Source: Thermoleophilia bacterium
Lineage (GTDB): Bacteria > Actinomycetota > Thermoleophilia > Gaiellales > Gaiellaceae
NCBI GenBank assembly: GCA_023382435.1
Contig: JAHDVS010000017.1
Location: 1-44,344, forward strand
DNA length: 44,344 bases
Reading direction: 5' to 3'
Shown piece after piece: positions 31,950-40,253 of this stretch (positions are counted from its first letter, which is position 1; each line of letters opens with the position of its first letter). The notes under the pieces are model-generated. The model saw only the letters and a program-made list of their open reading frames with translations. It ran no database searches and was not told where the DNA came from. A program made the translations under genes and the position numbers.

Positions 31950-32723
31950 TCATCGGCCGGCCCCCTCCCGGAGCGTCTTGAGCGCCAAGCGCAGCGCCCC
32001 CTCGTACAGCCCCAGGTCGCTGTAGGCGATCGCGCGGAAGCCCGTGGCGAGCTGGCGCCTCGCGTCCTCGACCGACCCGGCCATGATCCCGGCGGCCTTG
32101 TCGGCCGCGTTCGCCGCGGCGACGACGCGGTCGACGGCCTCCGTGAACGCGGGCTCGGTGAAGCGGCCGGGGATCCCGAGCGAGCTCGTCAGGTCGAAGT
32201 GGCCGATCCAGACGCAGTCGACGCCGTTGACGGCCGCAATCCGCTCGACGTTCTCGACACCCGTCCGCGTCTCGATCTGGGCGATCACCATGATCTCCCG
32301 GTTCGCCTTCGCCATCGTCGCGACGAGGTCGCCGTTCTCGTACTCGTCGCCGTAGAGGAGGCCGAAGCCGCGGCGGCCCGCGGGCGGGTACCGGGTGCAG
32401 GAGACGACGTGCCGGGCCTGCTCCTCGCTCTCGACCATGGGAACCATGACGCCCAGCGCGCCGCAGTCGAGCGCACGGGCGATCAGATCGTAGTCGTCCG
32501 CCGGAACCCGGACCAGCGGAACGAGGTCGGTGGCTCGCGTCGTCGCCATGAGCATCCGGATCGTCTCCATGCTCCAGCCCGTGTGCTCCATGTCGAAGCA
32601 GACGAACTCGGCACCGGCCTGCGCGGCGACGCGCGAGTACCCGGTCGTCGAGAACTCGAACACCATCGTCCCGAACGACGGCCGCCCGGCCGCGAGGGCG
32701 CGCTTGACCCTGTTGTCCCTCAT
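31950..32723 (-). CDS. HpcH/HpaI-family class II 2-keto acid aldolase
   Basis: 257-residue metal-dependent aldolase that cleaves 2-keto(-3-deoxy) acids to pyruvate, or another keto acid, and an aldehyde. FVCFDMEHTGWSMETIRMLM carries the early acidic and histidine residues, LDCGALGVMVPMVESEEQAR the central part, and IAQIETRTGVENVERIAAV the metal-binding glutamate, with GVDCVWIGHFDL the second ligand aspartate. GGGAGGTGGGGG precedes the ATG. The start overlaps the stop of the dehydrogenase by four bases. Last gene of the minus-strand operon. Close relatives act on 2-keto-3-deoxy-rhamnonate or similar compounds; the exact substrate is inference. Confidence 0.9.
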   Translation of the reverse strand: MRDNRVKRALAAGRPSFGTMVFEFSTTGYSRVAAQAGAEFVCFDMEHTGWSMETIRMLMATTRATDLVPLVRVPADDYDLIARALDCGALGVMVPMVESEEQARHVVSCTRYPPAGRRGFGLLYGDEYENGDLVATMAKANREIMVIAQIETRTGVENVERIAAVNGVDCVWIGHFDLTSSLGIPGRFTEPAFTEAVDRVVAAANAADKAAGIMAGSVEDARRQLATGFRAIAYSDLGLYEGALRLALKTLREGAGR

Positions 32724-33753
32724 TCCCCCACCTCCCGGGTGGCATAGCGTCGGAGCTTCTCCTGGAGCGCGGGGCGCTCGAGCGCCTCGCGGTTGACGAC
32801 GTAGCGCGGCACGCGCCCGCCCGCGACGCCGAGCGCCGCCGTGCAGGCGCTCCGCCCAGTCGTCAGCGCCCACTCGTCCGTCAAGCAGACGGCGTGCGGC
32901 GCGAGGATGACGTTGTCGAGCGCGAGCAGCGGGTCGTCCGGGTTCGGCGGCTCCTGCTCGAACACGTCGAGCGCGGCGCCGGCGATCCTCCGCTCCCGGA
33001 GGGCCTCGGTCAGCGCCCGCTGGTCGACGATCGGACCCCGCGCGACGTTGACGAGGTACGCCGAGGGCTTCATCAGCGCCAGGCGCCCAGCGTCCACGAG
33101 GTGCCGTGTCTCCTCGGTGAGCGGTGCGGTCACGCACACGAAGTCCGCCGTGCGGAAGAGCTCGTCGAGACCGACGATTTCGACCCCGGCCTCGGCCGGG
33201 TCGACGTAGGGGTCGGCGGCGCAACCCGCAGGCCGAACGCCCGGGCGAGGAGCACGACCTCGCGTCCGATGTTGCCGAGCCCGACGAGCCCGAGCGTGCG
33301 GCCCGAGAGCCCGACGCCCAGGTGCTCCCTGGCCTCCTTCCAGCGGCCCTCGCGCGTCAGCCGGTCCAGCAGCGGTAGGCGGTGCGCGAGGGCGAGAACG
33401 AAGGCCATGGCGCTTGCGGCGACGGGGCGCCGCACGCCGTCCGGCGCGAGCGTGAGCAGCACGCCGCGCTCCGTGCAGGTGCAGACGTCCACCCGGTCGT
33501 AGCCGACGCCCAGCCGCGCGATGAGCGCGAGTCGGTCGACTCCCTCGAGGCTCGCAGCCGTCACCGTCGGGGCGAGCAGGAGGAGCGCGTCGTAGGGCTC
33601 GAGATCGGCGGGCGCCAACTCGTCGCCGTGCGGCGCGAGGAACTCCCACTCGACGCCCGGTGCCTCGTCGAGGGAGGAGAGGCCGATGTCGCCGAAGAAC
33701 GGCGCGCCGTCCGGGCCGAGCAGGTCTCGGGAGAGTCCGACCCGGAAGGTCAC
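32720..33753 (-). pseudogene. D-2-hydroxyacid dehydrogenase with a frameshift
   Basis: Starts GTG at 33753, overlapping the FAH-gene stop. The first frame gives LSRDLLGPDGAPFFGDIGL, the Rossmann loop LGLVGLGNIGREVVLLARAF and GLRV. After about 33222 sense continues in another frame with DPYVDPAEAGVEIVGLDELF, LMKPSAYLVNVARGPIVDQR and the catalytic-histidine region VILAPHAVCLTDEW. The break lies between 33215 and 33222 in a GGCGGCGC run; one base is missing or two are extra. The total length is 1034 bases, not a multiple of three. Otherwise the enzyme (about 344 residues, glyoxylate/hydroxypyruvate reductase-like) is complete, so the lesion is recent or a sequencing error in a GC repeat. Confidence 0.85.
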
Positions 33754-34559
33754 CAGCCGGCGACGACCGGATTCGTGAGCCGACCGATCCCCTCGGCCTC
33801 GATCGTCACCTCGTCGCCGGGTTGCAGGTAGAGCTCGGGCCTGCGGAAGCACCCGACGCCCGCCGGCGTCCCCGTCGAGACGACGTCGCCCGGCTCGAGC
33901 GTGATGATCCTCGTCAGGAACTCGATCAGCACCGGGATCGGGAACAGCCACTCCGAGGTCGAGCCCGCCTGACGCTGTTCACCGTTCACGTACGTCGCGA
34001 GGCGGACGTTGCCCGGGTCGGGAAGCTCGTCCTTCGTCACGATCTCCGGACCGAGCGGCGCGAAGCCGTCGGGATTCTTGCCGAGCGTGATCTGGGCGTC
34101 CTTCAACTGGATGTCGCGCGCGCTCACGTCGTGCAGGAGCGTGTAGCCGAAGACGTGCCCCATCGCGCCGGCCGCCGCAACCTTCTTCGCCCGCTTCCCG
34201 ATCACGAACGCGAGCTCGACCTCCCAGTCGGCCTTCGTCTCGGGCGTCGGAATCACGATCGGATCTCCCGGGCCCGCGACGGCGTTGGGCAGCTTGGCGA
34301 AGAAGAACGGCTCCTCCGGCATCTTCGCGTCGGGGTTCTCGTCGCCGTGGCTCCGGTAGTTGACGCCGGAGCAGAGGATCTTCCCCGGCCGGAGCGGCGC
34401 GAGCAGACGGTCGGGCTCGAACGGGTCGCCCGCCGGCGACGGCGTCGCGCCGTCGCGGATGAGAGCGACCATGTCGTCGTACGCGGTCGGGGCGATCCCA
34501 CCGTCGACGCGCAGGCCGACTCCGAGCCGCCCCTGGTGCTCGTACGTGACGAGTCGCAT
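33750..34559 (-). CDS. Fumarylacetoacetase-family hydrolase
   Basis: 269 residues. LRPGKILCSGVNYRSHGDE begins the FAH domain, FFFAKLPNAVAGPGDPI follows, and DWEVELAFVIGKRAKKV holds the metal-binding glutamates. GYTLLHDVSARDIQ carries the conserved Asp and ITLEPGDVVSTGTPAGVG is the closing motif. The family hydrolyses C-C bonds of 1,3-dicarbonyl acids. SDR plus FAH partners are known from L-rhamnose and L-fucose pathways that oxidise a 2-keto-3-deoxy sugar acid and then split the diketo acid, which fits the SDR three genes upstream. The gene directly abuts the metallo-hydrolase gene. Confidence 0.9.
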   Translation of the reverse strand: MRLVTYEHQGRLGVGLRVDGGIAPTAYDDMVALIRDGATPSPAGDPFEPDRLLAPLRPGKILCSGVNYRSHGDENPDAKMPEEPFFFAKLPNAVAGPGDPIVIPTPETKADWEVELAFVIGKRAKKVAAAGAMGHVFGYTLLHDVSARDIQLKDAQITLGKNPDGFAPLGPEIVTKDELPDPGNVRLATYVNGEQRQAGSTSEWLFPIPVLIEFLTRIITLEPGDVVSTGTPAGVGCFRRPELYLQPGDEVTIEAEGIGRLTNPVVAGW

Positions 34560-35342
34560 TCAGCTCCTCCCTTCGATCTCGTAGCGGTGGCCGTCGACGA
34601 CGACGGTCTCGCCGACCCTCGGCGCGAGCGCCCGCCGACGGCCGGTCGAGTCGTACTCCCCGACGAAGCGGAGGAACTCCTCGACATCCTCGTCGAGCGT
34701 CAGGTAGTGGCAGGCGACCGCGAGGTCGACGCCGAGCATCTCGGCCGCGCGGGCCGCCTCGTCCGGCGACATCTCGCCGGTGAGGAAGCGGCCCGGACCC
34801 GGGACGGCGTCGAGGAGCTCCCGCGGCTGCGAGCAGCCGAGGAGACCGACGGTGGGCCGGTAGAGCTCGCCGAAGAGCCGCATGTCGAAGATCGACGTGT
34901 CGCCGTAGTGGTAGATGCGCACGCCCGGCTCGGTCTCGACGATGAAGGCGAGCGGCGTGCCGACGTTCGCCTCGCCGGTCGAGAGCCTCGACGTCGACCA
35001 GTGGTGGCACTCCACCGGCCGGACGACGACGCCGGCGACCTCGGTGACGATGCCCCAGATAGTGGCCTGGATCTGGTCCCCGTCGACGCCCTGATCGATG
35101 AGCAGCGTGCGGACGTCGCCGCCGCAGACGACCGGGGCGCCGGTGCGTGTCGCGATCGCGGCTGTGTCACCGACGTGGTCGAAGGCGGCGTGGCTGACGA
35201 GGATGAGATCGGGGGTCTCGACCTCGCCGGGGCGAAGCGGCGCGGTCGGGTTCCCGGTCAGGAAGGGATCGATCAACATCCGCTTGCCGGGCCAGACGAT
35301 CTCGAACCCGGCGGCCCCCCAGAACGTGATCCGCGTGCTCAT
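34560..35342 (-). CDS. Metallo-beta-lactamase-fold hydrolase (UPF0173-like)
   Basis: 260 residues. ILVSHAAFDHVGDTAAI is an HxxxDH metal motif (His, Asp, His; one residue differs from the common HxHxDH). ECHHWSTSR and IYHYGDTSIFDMRLFGE supply further ligands, and AVACHYLTL the last. The family contains L-ascorbate-6-phosphate lactonase-like and other hydrolases; a lactonase would make sense in a sugar-acid operon but is not shown by sequence. Four-base overlap with the upstream reductase gene. Confidence 0.82.
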   Translation of the reverse strand: MSTRITFWGAAGFEIVWPGKRMLIDPFLTGNPTAPLRPGEVETPDLILVSHAAFDHVGDTAAIATRTGAPVVCGGDVRTLLIDQGVDGDQIQATIWGIVTEVAGVVVRPVECHHWSTSRLSTGEANVGTPLAFIVETEPGVRIYHYGDTSIFDMRLFGELYRPTVGLLGCSQPRELLDAVPGPGRFLTGEMSPDEAARAAEMLGVDLAVACHYLTLDEDVEEFLRFVGEYDSTGRRRALAPRVGETVVVDGHRYEIEGRS

Positions 35343-36268
35343 TCGCCGAGCCCGTGCGCGCGCTCCCAGCCCTGGACGAGCGCGAACAGCGCGCGGTTGA
35401 CCGGGACGCCGATGCCGTGCCTTCCGGCTTCGCGGAGCACGGCGCCGGTGATGACGTCGACCTCGCTCCGGCGGACGGCCTCGAAGTCCTGCAGCATCGA
35501 CGCCTTCCCGTCACCGCCCCGCGAGAGCAGGCCGTGGATCGTTTCGATCCGCTCCGCGGGGTCGATCTCGTAGCCGGCGGCCTGCGCGACGGCGGTCGCC
35601 TCGCGGGCGGCCTCGTCGACGAGGTCGCGCATCGGCCCGGGCGTTCCGAGCGGGGCGATCCGCAGACCGGTGAGCGCCGCCTGCGGCAGCGTCGCGGCGT
35701 TGAGGATCAGCTTCTTCCAGATCTCGGTGCGGATCCCCCCCGTGACGGTGACCTCGAAGCCCGCGGACGTTAGCGCCTCCTCGACCCGTCTGGCGCCGTC
35801 GAGCGATGTCCCCTCGAAGGGCCCGACGAGCGTCGGACCGACGCCGGTGTGGGCGACCTTACCGAGCTCGAGGACGGTGCCCGAGTTGTAGGTGACCCCG
35901 GCGACGACCCGGTCGGCACCGAAGTGGCGCGCGAGGATCTCCTCGTTTCCCCACCCGTTCTGGAGCGAGGCGATGACCGTACCGTCGCCCACGAGCGGCG
36001 CCGCGGCCGAGGCAGCGGCGTCGGTGTGGTAGCACTTGACGAAGACGACCGCGAGGTCGACCGGACCGACCGACCCCGGGTCGGTCGTCGCGGGAACGCG
36101 AACCGTCCGCTCCTCCCCGGCCTTGTTCTGAACGGTCACCCCGTCCGCGTTGAGCCGCTCGACAAGCGGTGCCGCGACGTCGACGAGAACCGTGTCGTGC
36201 CCGGCCTCGGCGACCCCGGCGCCGATGATCGAGCCCATCGCGCCAGCGCCCACAACCGCGATCCTCAT
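35339..36268 (-). CDS. 2-dehydropantoate 2-reductase-family enzyme (PanE-like)
   Basis: 309 residues. RIAVVGAGAMGSIIGAGVAE binds NADP, FVKCYHTDAAASAAAPLVG and ASLQNGWGNEEILARHFGAD are typical, and TEIWKKLILNAATLPQAALT contains the catalytic lysine. In this operon it more likely reduces or oxidises a 2-keto/2-hydroxy sugar acid than makes pantoate. The start is preceded by GGAGGCGG. A separate promoter is possible because a 47-base gap with a UxuR-like palindrome lies upstream, the only real gap in the minus-strand operon. Confidence 0.88.
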   Translation of the reverse strand: MRIAVVGAGAMGSIIGAGVAEAGHDTVLVDVAAPLVERLNADGVTVQNKAGEERTVRVPATTDPGSVGPVDLAVVFVKCYHTDAAASAAAPLVGDGTVIASLQNGWGNEEILARHFGADRVVAGVTYNSGTVLELGKVAHTGVGPTLVGPFEGTSLDGARRVEEALTSAGFEVTVTGGIRTEIWKKLILNAATLPQAALTGLRIAPLGTPGPMRDLVDEAAREATAVAQAAGYEIDPAERIETIHGLLSRGGDGKASMLQDFEAVRRSEVDVITGAVLREAGRHGIGVPVNRALFALVQGWERAHGLGE

Positions 36269-36282
36269 CCGCCGCCTCCTGA

Positions 36283-36296
36283 ATTGGTATACCGGT
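36283..36296. promoter_or_regulatory. UxuR/ExuR-like GntR operator (ATTGGTATACCGGT)
   Basis: GGTATACC at 36286-36293 is a perfect palindrome within ATTGGTATACCGGT. It closely resembles the enterobacterial hexuronate-regulator consensus AATTGGTATACCAATT, bound by FadR-type GntR proteins. It lies 15 bases upstream of the PanE-like gene start on the minus strand. Confidence 0.5.
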
Positions 36297-36315
36297 GCGC
36301 CATCCTACTAATTCG

Positions 36316-37140
36316 TCACTCGTCTGGCGTGAACCATCGCCCCGCCGCGAGAAAGCCGCCGTCGACGTAGATCGTCTGGCCGGTGATGAACGAGCCCGCG
36401 TCCGAGGCAAGCAGGAGGCAGAGGCCGACCAGCTCGTCGGGTCGGGCGAGCCGCTTCGCCGGAACGCGGTTGAGGATCCAGTGTTGCTGAACGGGGTTCT
36501 CCCAGACGGCGACCGCGAGCGGCGTGTCGACGAAGCCCGGCGCGATCGCGTTCGCCCGGACGCCGAGGTGCGTCCATTCGGCCGCCATCACCTTGGTGAG
36601 CTGGCTGACACCGGCCTTCGCCGGACCGTACACGGAGTTGCCCTCGAGCCCGATCCGCTCGTTGAGCGAGCTGATGTTGACGATCGAGCCGCCGCCCTGC
36701 TCGATCATCGCCCGCGCCGCCGCCTGCGAGAGAAAGTACGGGACGCGGAGGTCGATGCCCATGATCCACTCGTAGGTCTTCCGATCCATCTCGAGGATCG
36801 GCATCCGGCGGTTGACGGCGGCACAGTTGACGAGGATGTCGAGCCGGCCGAGCCGCTCGGCCGCACCGGAGACGATCCGGTCGGGCGCGCCGTCGTCGCC
36901 GAGATCGATGGCGAGCGCCTCGGCGTGGACGCCGGCCCGGGCGAGGATCGCTGCTACCTCGCCAAGGCCCTCCTCGTTCGCGTCGGTGAGGAGCAGCCCT
37001 GCGCCTGCGGCTCCAAGACCGGCAGCGAGCCAGCGGCCGATCCCGCCCGCGGCACCGGTCACGACTGCCGTCTTGCCCTCGAGCGAGTAGAGGGAGGCAG
37101 GCGCGAGGGCGAGCACCGCGTCGGGGGCCAGGTCAGGCAC
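36316..37140 (-). CDS. Short-chain dehydrogenase (gluconate 5-dehydrogenase-like)
   Basis: 274-residue classical SDR. VTGAAGGIGRWLAAGLGAAG binds the cofactor, LVNCAAVNRRMPI replaces the NNAG motif with NCAA, IVNISSLNERIG supplies the catalytic Ser, and YGPAKAGVSQLTK the Tyr and Lys. IAPGFVDTPLAVAV and FITGQTIYVDGGFLAAGRWF finish the fold. Eight-base overlap with the lactonase-like gene upstream points to co-transcription. Probably oxidises a sugar or sugar acid; partner of the FAH enzyme by analogy. Confidence 0.9.
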   Translation of the reverse strand: MPDLAPDAVLALAPASLYSLEGKTAVVTGAAGGIGRWLAAGLGAAGAGLLLTDANEEGLGEVAAILARAGVHAEALAIDLGDDGAPDRIVSGAAERLGRLDILVNCAAVNRRMPILEMDRKTYEWIMGIDLRVPYFLSQAAARAMIEQGGGSIVNISSLNERIGLEGNSVYGPAKAGVSQLTKVMAAEWTHLGVRANAIAPGFVDTPLAVAVWENPVQQHWILNRVPAKRLARPDELVGLCLLLASDAGSFITGQTIYVDGGFLAAGRWFTPDE

Positions 37141-39103
37141 CGACGTCGACCCGGACGACCTCGTACGGCGAGAGTTCGAGCTCGAGTCGCCCTCCCTCCA
37201 CAGGCGCTGTGTCTCCGGGGCCCGCGCGGAAGCCCTCGGGGTCGAAGAGCGCCACGCCGGCCGTCACTTCGTTCAGGCGGCGGAGGACCGCCGCCCCGTC
37301 GGGGAGCCCCTCGAGGACGACGCGCTGCGCGGAGGGAACGAGGCCGGCGAGGAGGATTCGCAGGACGCCCCCGGAGCGGAGCGCGAGCCCGTCGGCAGTG
37401 AGGGGGTCGGAGGCAGACAGCGCTATGACCTCCGCGTCCCGCCGCTCGGCCAGGTCGGCGAGCACGTGGTACACGGGGAAGACCATGCCCGGGCGGGATG
37501 GGAACCGCTCGGGGAGCGGAGACCCCTCGTCGGTCTCGATCACGCCCCGCCAGCCGGTCGCCTCGTAGTAGGTCACCGAGCCAGCGCCGCTCTCGGCCAG
37601 ATGGTGGAGGCTCGCCACTGTCCAGGCCGCGCCGAAGAGCGACATCTGTCGCGGGTCGACCTGCGGGGGCAGCTCGCCGGGAGCGGGCTGCGGCTCAGGG
37701 CCCGTCGCGTTCGGGTTGAACCTCGGCAGGAGCGTCACCGGGCTGACGACGATCGGCCTATCGCCGGAGAACGCCCGAGCCGAGCGCACCGTATCGGCTC
37801 CGGCCTCCGCCGTCTCGACGATCGAGGCCTCGTCGGACGCGTGCACCTGCGGGCTGATCGAGTACGTCACGGCGTCGACCGCCGAGATCTCCGGACGCCC
37901 GCGGTTCAGCTCACAGAAGTACGCGTTCGTCCCGCCGGCGAAGGGGACGGCACCGAGCGCCGGTCCGAGGTGCTCGCGGGCGAGCCGGATCCAGCGAGCG
38001 TCCGTCGACTTCTCGCCCTCGTGGAAAACGAGGACGCGCTCGACCGCAGCGCCGCCCGGCGGAAGGAGCAGCGCGAGCTCTCCGAGTTCCTGCTCGGCGT
38101 CGTCGGTGACGAAGACGGCGAGCTCGAGCGCAGCCCCCAGCGCTGCCGCGTCCCCCGCTGCCAGCTCGACCTGCCCGCGGAGCACAGGCTCCCGGAGGTG
38201 GAAGTCGGCGCGCAGATGGTCGGGCCGCACGGCGCGCAGGAGCTCAGCCTCGCGCTCCGAGAGGGCCCTGCCGTGGCTTGCCGCGCCGAGGCCGAGCCGC
38301 GGGAGGCTCCATCCGAGCCCTTCGCCGAGGCCGAGCCGGGGGACGGCGCTCGCCGCCGCGGGAGCACGCGCGCCGCCGCGCAGCTCGAGCGACATGACGA
38401 CGCGCTGGCGGATCGCCTGGCCGGTCGTCGCCCGATGCGGGAAGCCGAGCGCGAGCGGCGTCGAGTACGTCTTGAACGATCCGTCCGTCCAGTTCCGCTG
38501 GTCTTCCATCTCGAACAGGTCTCCCTCGAAGGCGAACTGAACGGTCGTCCCGCCCTCGAGATCGATCGCGAGCTCGTCGTACGACGGAAAGAGGGGATAG
38601 ATCGTCCCGTCACGGATCTCCTGCGGCCCGATCGACGACGGGAGCTCGCCGGCGAGCGGGCCGCCGGGCGTCCGCGCCCGGTAGGGTCGTCCGGCGACGT
38701 TAGGTGGGTGGAGGATGCAGAACCCGATCCGGTTGTACCGGAAGTCCGATCCGGCCACGCCGTCCATCTCCGCGGTGATCGTCCCGTCGGGCGCGCCCTC
38801 GATCGCCCCGCGCCAGCGGAAGTCGATCTCGTCGGTGCGGTTTCGCGCCTCGAAGCGAACGGCGAAGCCGTCGCCGCCGGCCTCGACCTCGAGTCCCGAG
38901 AGCTCCGCCGGGATCGTGTTCCAGTTGTGATCCCGGATCGCGACGTAGAGGCGCCGGAGGACCTCGATCGCCCCGACGCGGACGTAGCGGAGGTCGATCT
39001 CCTCGAGCTCGGCGGCAGCAGGCCCCGCGTAAAGGGAGCGCCGCTCGACCGGCGGCTCGTCACGCCCGTACCAGAGCTGATATCTCGTCGGCAGGTTCGG
39101 CAT
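37133..39103 (-). CDS. apnL: D-apionate lactonase-like protein
   Basis: 656 residues, first gene of the minus-strand operon. The N-terminal beta-rich domain (YAGPAAAELEEIDLRYVRVG, AIRDHNWNTIPAELSGLEVE), a central TIM-barrel-like domain (RPDHLRADFHLREPVLRGQV, AGGTNAYFCELNRGRPE, YSISPQVHASDEASIVETAE) and a C-terminal beta domain match the three-part architecture I associate with ApnL, which hydrolyses D-apionolactone. I recognise the family from N-terminal and TIM-barrel wording, not from an alignment. No signal peptide, so it acts in the cytoplasm. The promoter lies in the divergent region at 39111-39145. It could act on a different sugar lactone; function is moderately sure. Confidence 0.7.
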   Translation of the reverse strand: MPNLPTRYQLWYGRDEPPVERRSLYAGPAAAELEEIDLRYVRVGAIEVLRRLYVAIRDHNWNTIPAELSGLEVEAGGDGFAVRFEARNRTDEIDFRWRGAIEGAPDGTITAEMDGVAGSDFRYNRIGFCILHPPNVAGRPYRARTPGGPLAGELPSSIGPQEIRDGTIYPLFPSYDELAIDLEGGTTVQFAFEGDLFEMEDQRNWTDGSFKTYSTPLALGFPHRATTGQAIRQRVVMSLELRGGARAPAAASAVPRLGLGEGLGWSLPRLGLGAASHGRALSEREAELLRAVRPDHLRADFHLREPVLRGQVELAAGDAAALGAALELAVFVTDDAEQELGELALLLPPGGAAVERVLVFHEGEKSTDARWIRLAREHLGPALGAVPFAGGTNAYFCELNRGRPEISAVDAVTYSISPQVHASDEASIVETAEAGADTVRSARAFSGDRPIVVSPVTLLPRFNPNATGPEPQPAPGELPPQVDPRQMSLFGAAWTVASLHHLAESGAGSVTYYEATGWRGVIETDEGSPLPERFPSRPGMVFPVYHVLADLAERRDAEVIALSASDPLTADGLALRSGGVLRILLAGLVPSAQRVVLEGLPDGAAVLRRLNEVTAGVALFDPEGFRAGPGDTAPVEGGRLELELSPYEVVRVDVGA

Positions 39104-39110
39104 AGAATTC

Positions 39111-39145
39111 GGTCAGATCGTACGGCTGTATGACCACTCACGCAA
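39111..39145. promoter_or_regulatory. Divergent control region of the lactonase and epimerase operons
   Basis: On the minus strand TTGCGT (39145-39140), a 17-base spacer and TACGAT (39122-39117) form a promoter for the lactonase gene. The stretch CGTACGGCTGTATGACCA (39119-39136) shares GGCTGTAYGAY with the two sites before the transporter genes and falls in this spacer. GGTCA (39111-39115) and TGACC (39131-39135) form an inverted pair. The plus-strand gene has a strong AGAGGAGG ribosome binding site. Confidence 0.6.
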
Positions 39146-39169
39146 GCGACGAATGAGAGGAGGCCCGAA

Positions 39170-40249
39170 ATGACGCAGGGCTTGGCGGCGGCGGGGTTCG
39201 AAGAGGGAATCGGGCGAGTCACCGCCGAGCGGCCGTCGCGGCCGCGACGGCCGCCAGCCGAGAGCACGGTCATCGTCACCGGCGGCGCCGGCTTCGTCGG
39301 CTGCCACGTCGTCCGCGAACTCCTCGAGTCGGGCCGCGCGAAGGTCGTCGTCTTCGACCTCAACGAGCCGAACGACGAGGGCCGGTTCGTGATCGGCGAG
39401 CGCTTCGGCGAGGTCGTCTACGAGCGCGGCTCGATCGATGACACCGCGCGGTTCTTCGACGTCGTCCGTACGCACCGCGCCACCGAGATCGTGCACTTGG
39501 CGACCCTGATCAACCCGAGCGTCCTCGCCGCCAACAGAACGACCATGTTCCGGGTCAACATCGGCGGCGTCGCCAACGTCCTCGAGGCGGCGATCGCCTT
39601 CGACGTCGAGCGGATCGTCAACTTCTCCTCGATCGGGATCCTCCCCCGTGTCCAGTACGAGCCGATCGACGCCGCCCATCCGGTCTTTCTTGCCGACTCA
39701 GGCTCGGGCTCGGACTTCTACGGCTGCTCCAAGGTCGCGGGCGAGGCCCTCTGCTTCGCCTACCAACAGGCGCTCGGGGTCGACTTCCGCACCATCCGCC
39801 CGTCGGCCGTCTACGGCGTCGGCATGACGCCGTGGGTGGGACCGATCAAGCAGATGGTCGAGGGCTCGGTGCGGGGCGAGAAGCTCCGTTTCGAGCACGG
39901 CGGGCGCCACCCGCGCGACTACACGCACGCGAGCGACATCGGCGGTCTCGTCGTCGCCATGCTGGGGGCACCCGACGACGCCGACCGGATCTTCTACGGC
40001 GCCACCGGGCGCCCGCTCGTGACCACGACGGAGGTCGCCAGGATCGTCATGGAGCTCGTCCCGGGCGCCGACATCGAGATCGGCGAGGAACTCACCGAGG
40101 CCGAGCAGCCGATCGTCGCCCTCCGCGGCCAGCTCTCGATCGAGAACGCGCGCGCCCAGCTCGGTTGGGAGCCGCGGTACGGCTCGGTACGGGACGGAAT
40201 CGGCCGCTACAGCGAGGACTACCGGGCCTTCCTGGCGTTGCAGGCGTAG
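39170..40249 (+). CDS. NAD-dependent epimerase/dehydratase-family protein (extended SDR)
   Basis: 359 residues. VIVTGGAGFVGCHVVRELLE binds NAD, IVHLATLINPSVLAAN and VNIGGVANVLEAAIAFDVER are typical, VNFSSIGIL supplies the Ser/Thr position, and DFYGCSKVAGEAL the catalytic Tyr and Lys. RPSAVYGVGMTPWVGPIKQM follows. An extra N-terminal tail of about 30 residues precedes the Rossmann fold; a later start is possible but the AGAGGAGG site fits the ATG at 39170. Relatives include UDP-sugar epimerases and D-erythronate dehydrogenases; with a four-carbon-acid-sugar kinase next in line, an acid-sugar dehydrogenase is the better guess. Confidence 0.86.
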   Translation: MTQGLAAAGFEEGIGRVTAERPSRPRRPPAESTVIVTGGAGFVGCHVVRELLESGRAKVVVFDLNEPNDEGRFVIGERFGEVVYERGSIDDTARFFDVVRTHRATEIVHLATLINPSVLAANRTTMFRVNIGGVANVLEAAIAFDVERIVNFSSIGILPRVQYEPIDAAHPVFLADSGSGSDFYGCSKVAGEALCFAYQQALGVDFRTIRPSAVYGVGMTPWVGPIKQMVEGSVRGEKLRFEHGGRHPRDYTHASDIGGLVVAMLGAPDDADRIFYGATGRPLVTTTEVARIVMELVPGADIEIGEELTEAEQPIVALRGQLSIENARAQLGWEPRYGSVRDGIGRYSEDYRAFLALQA

Positions 40250-40253
40250 CAGC

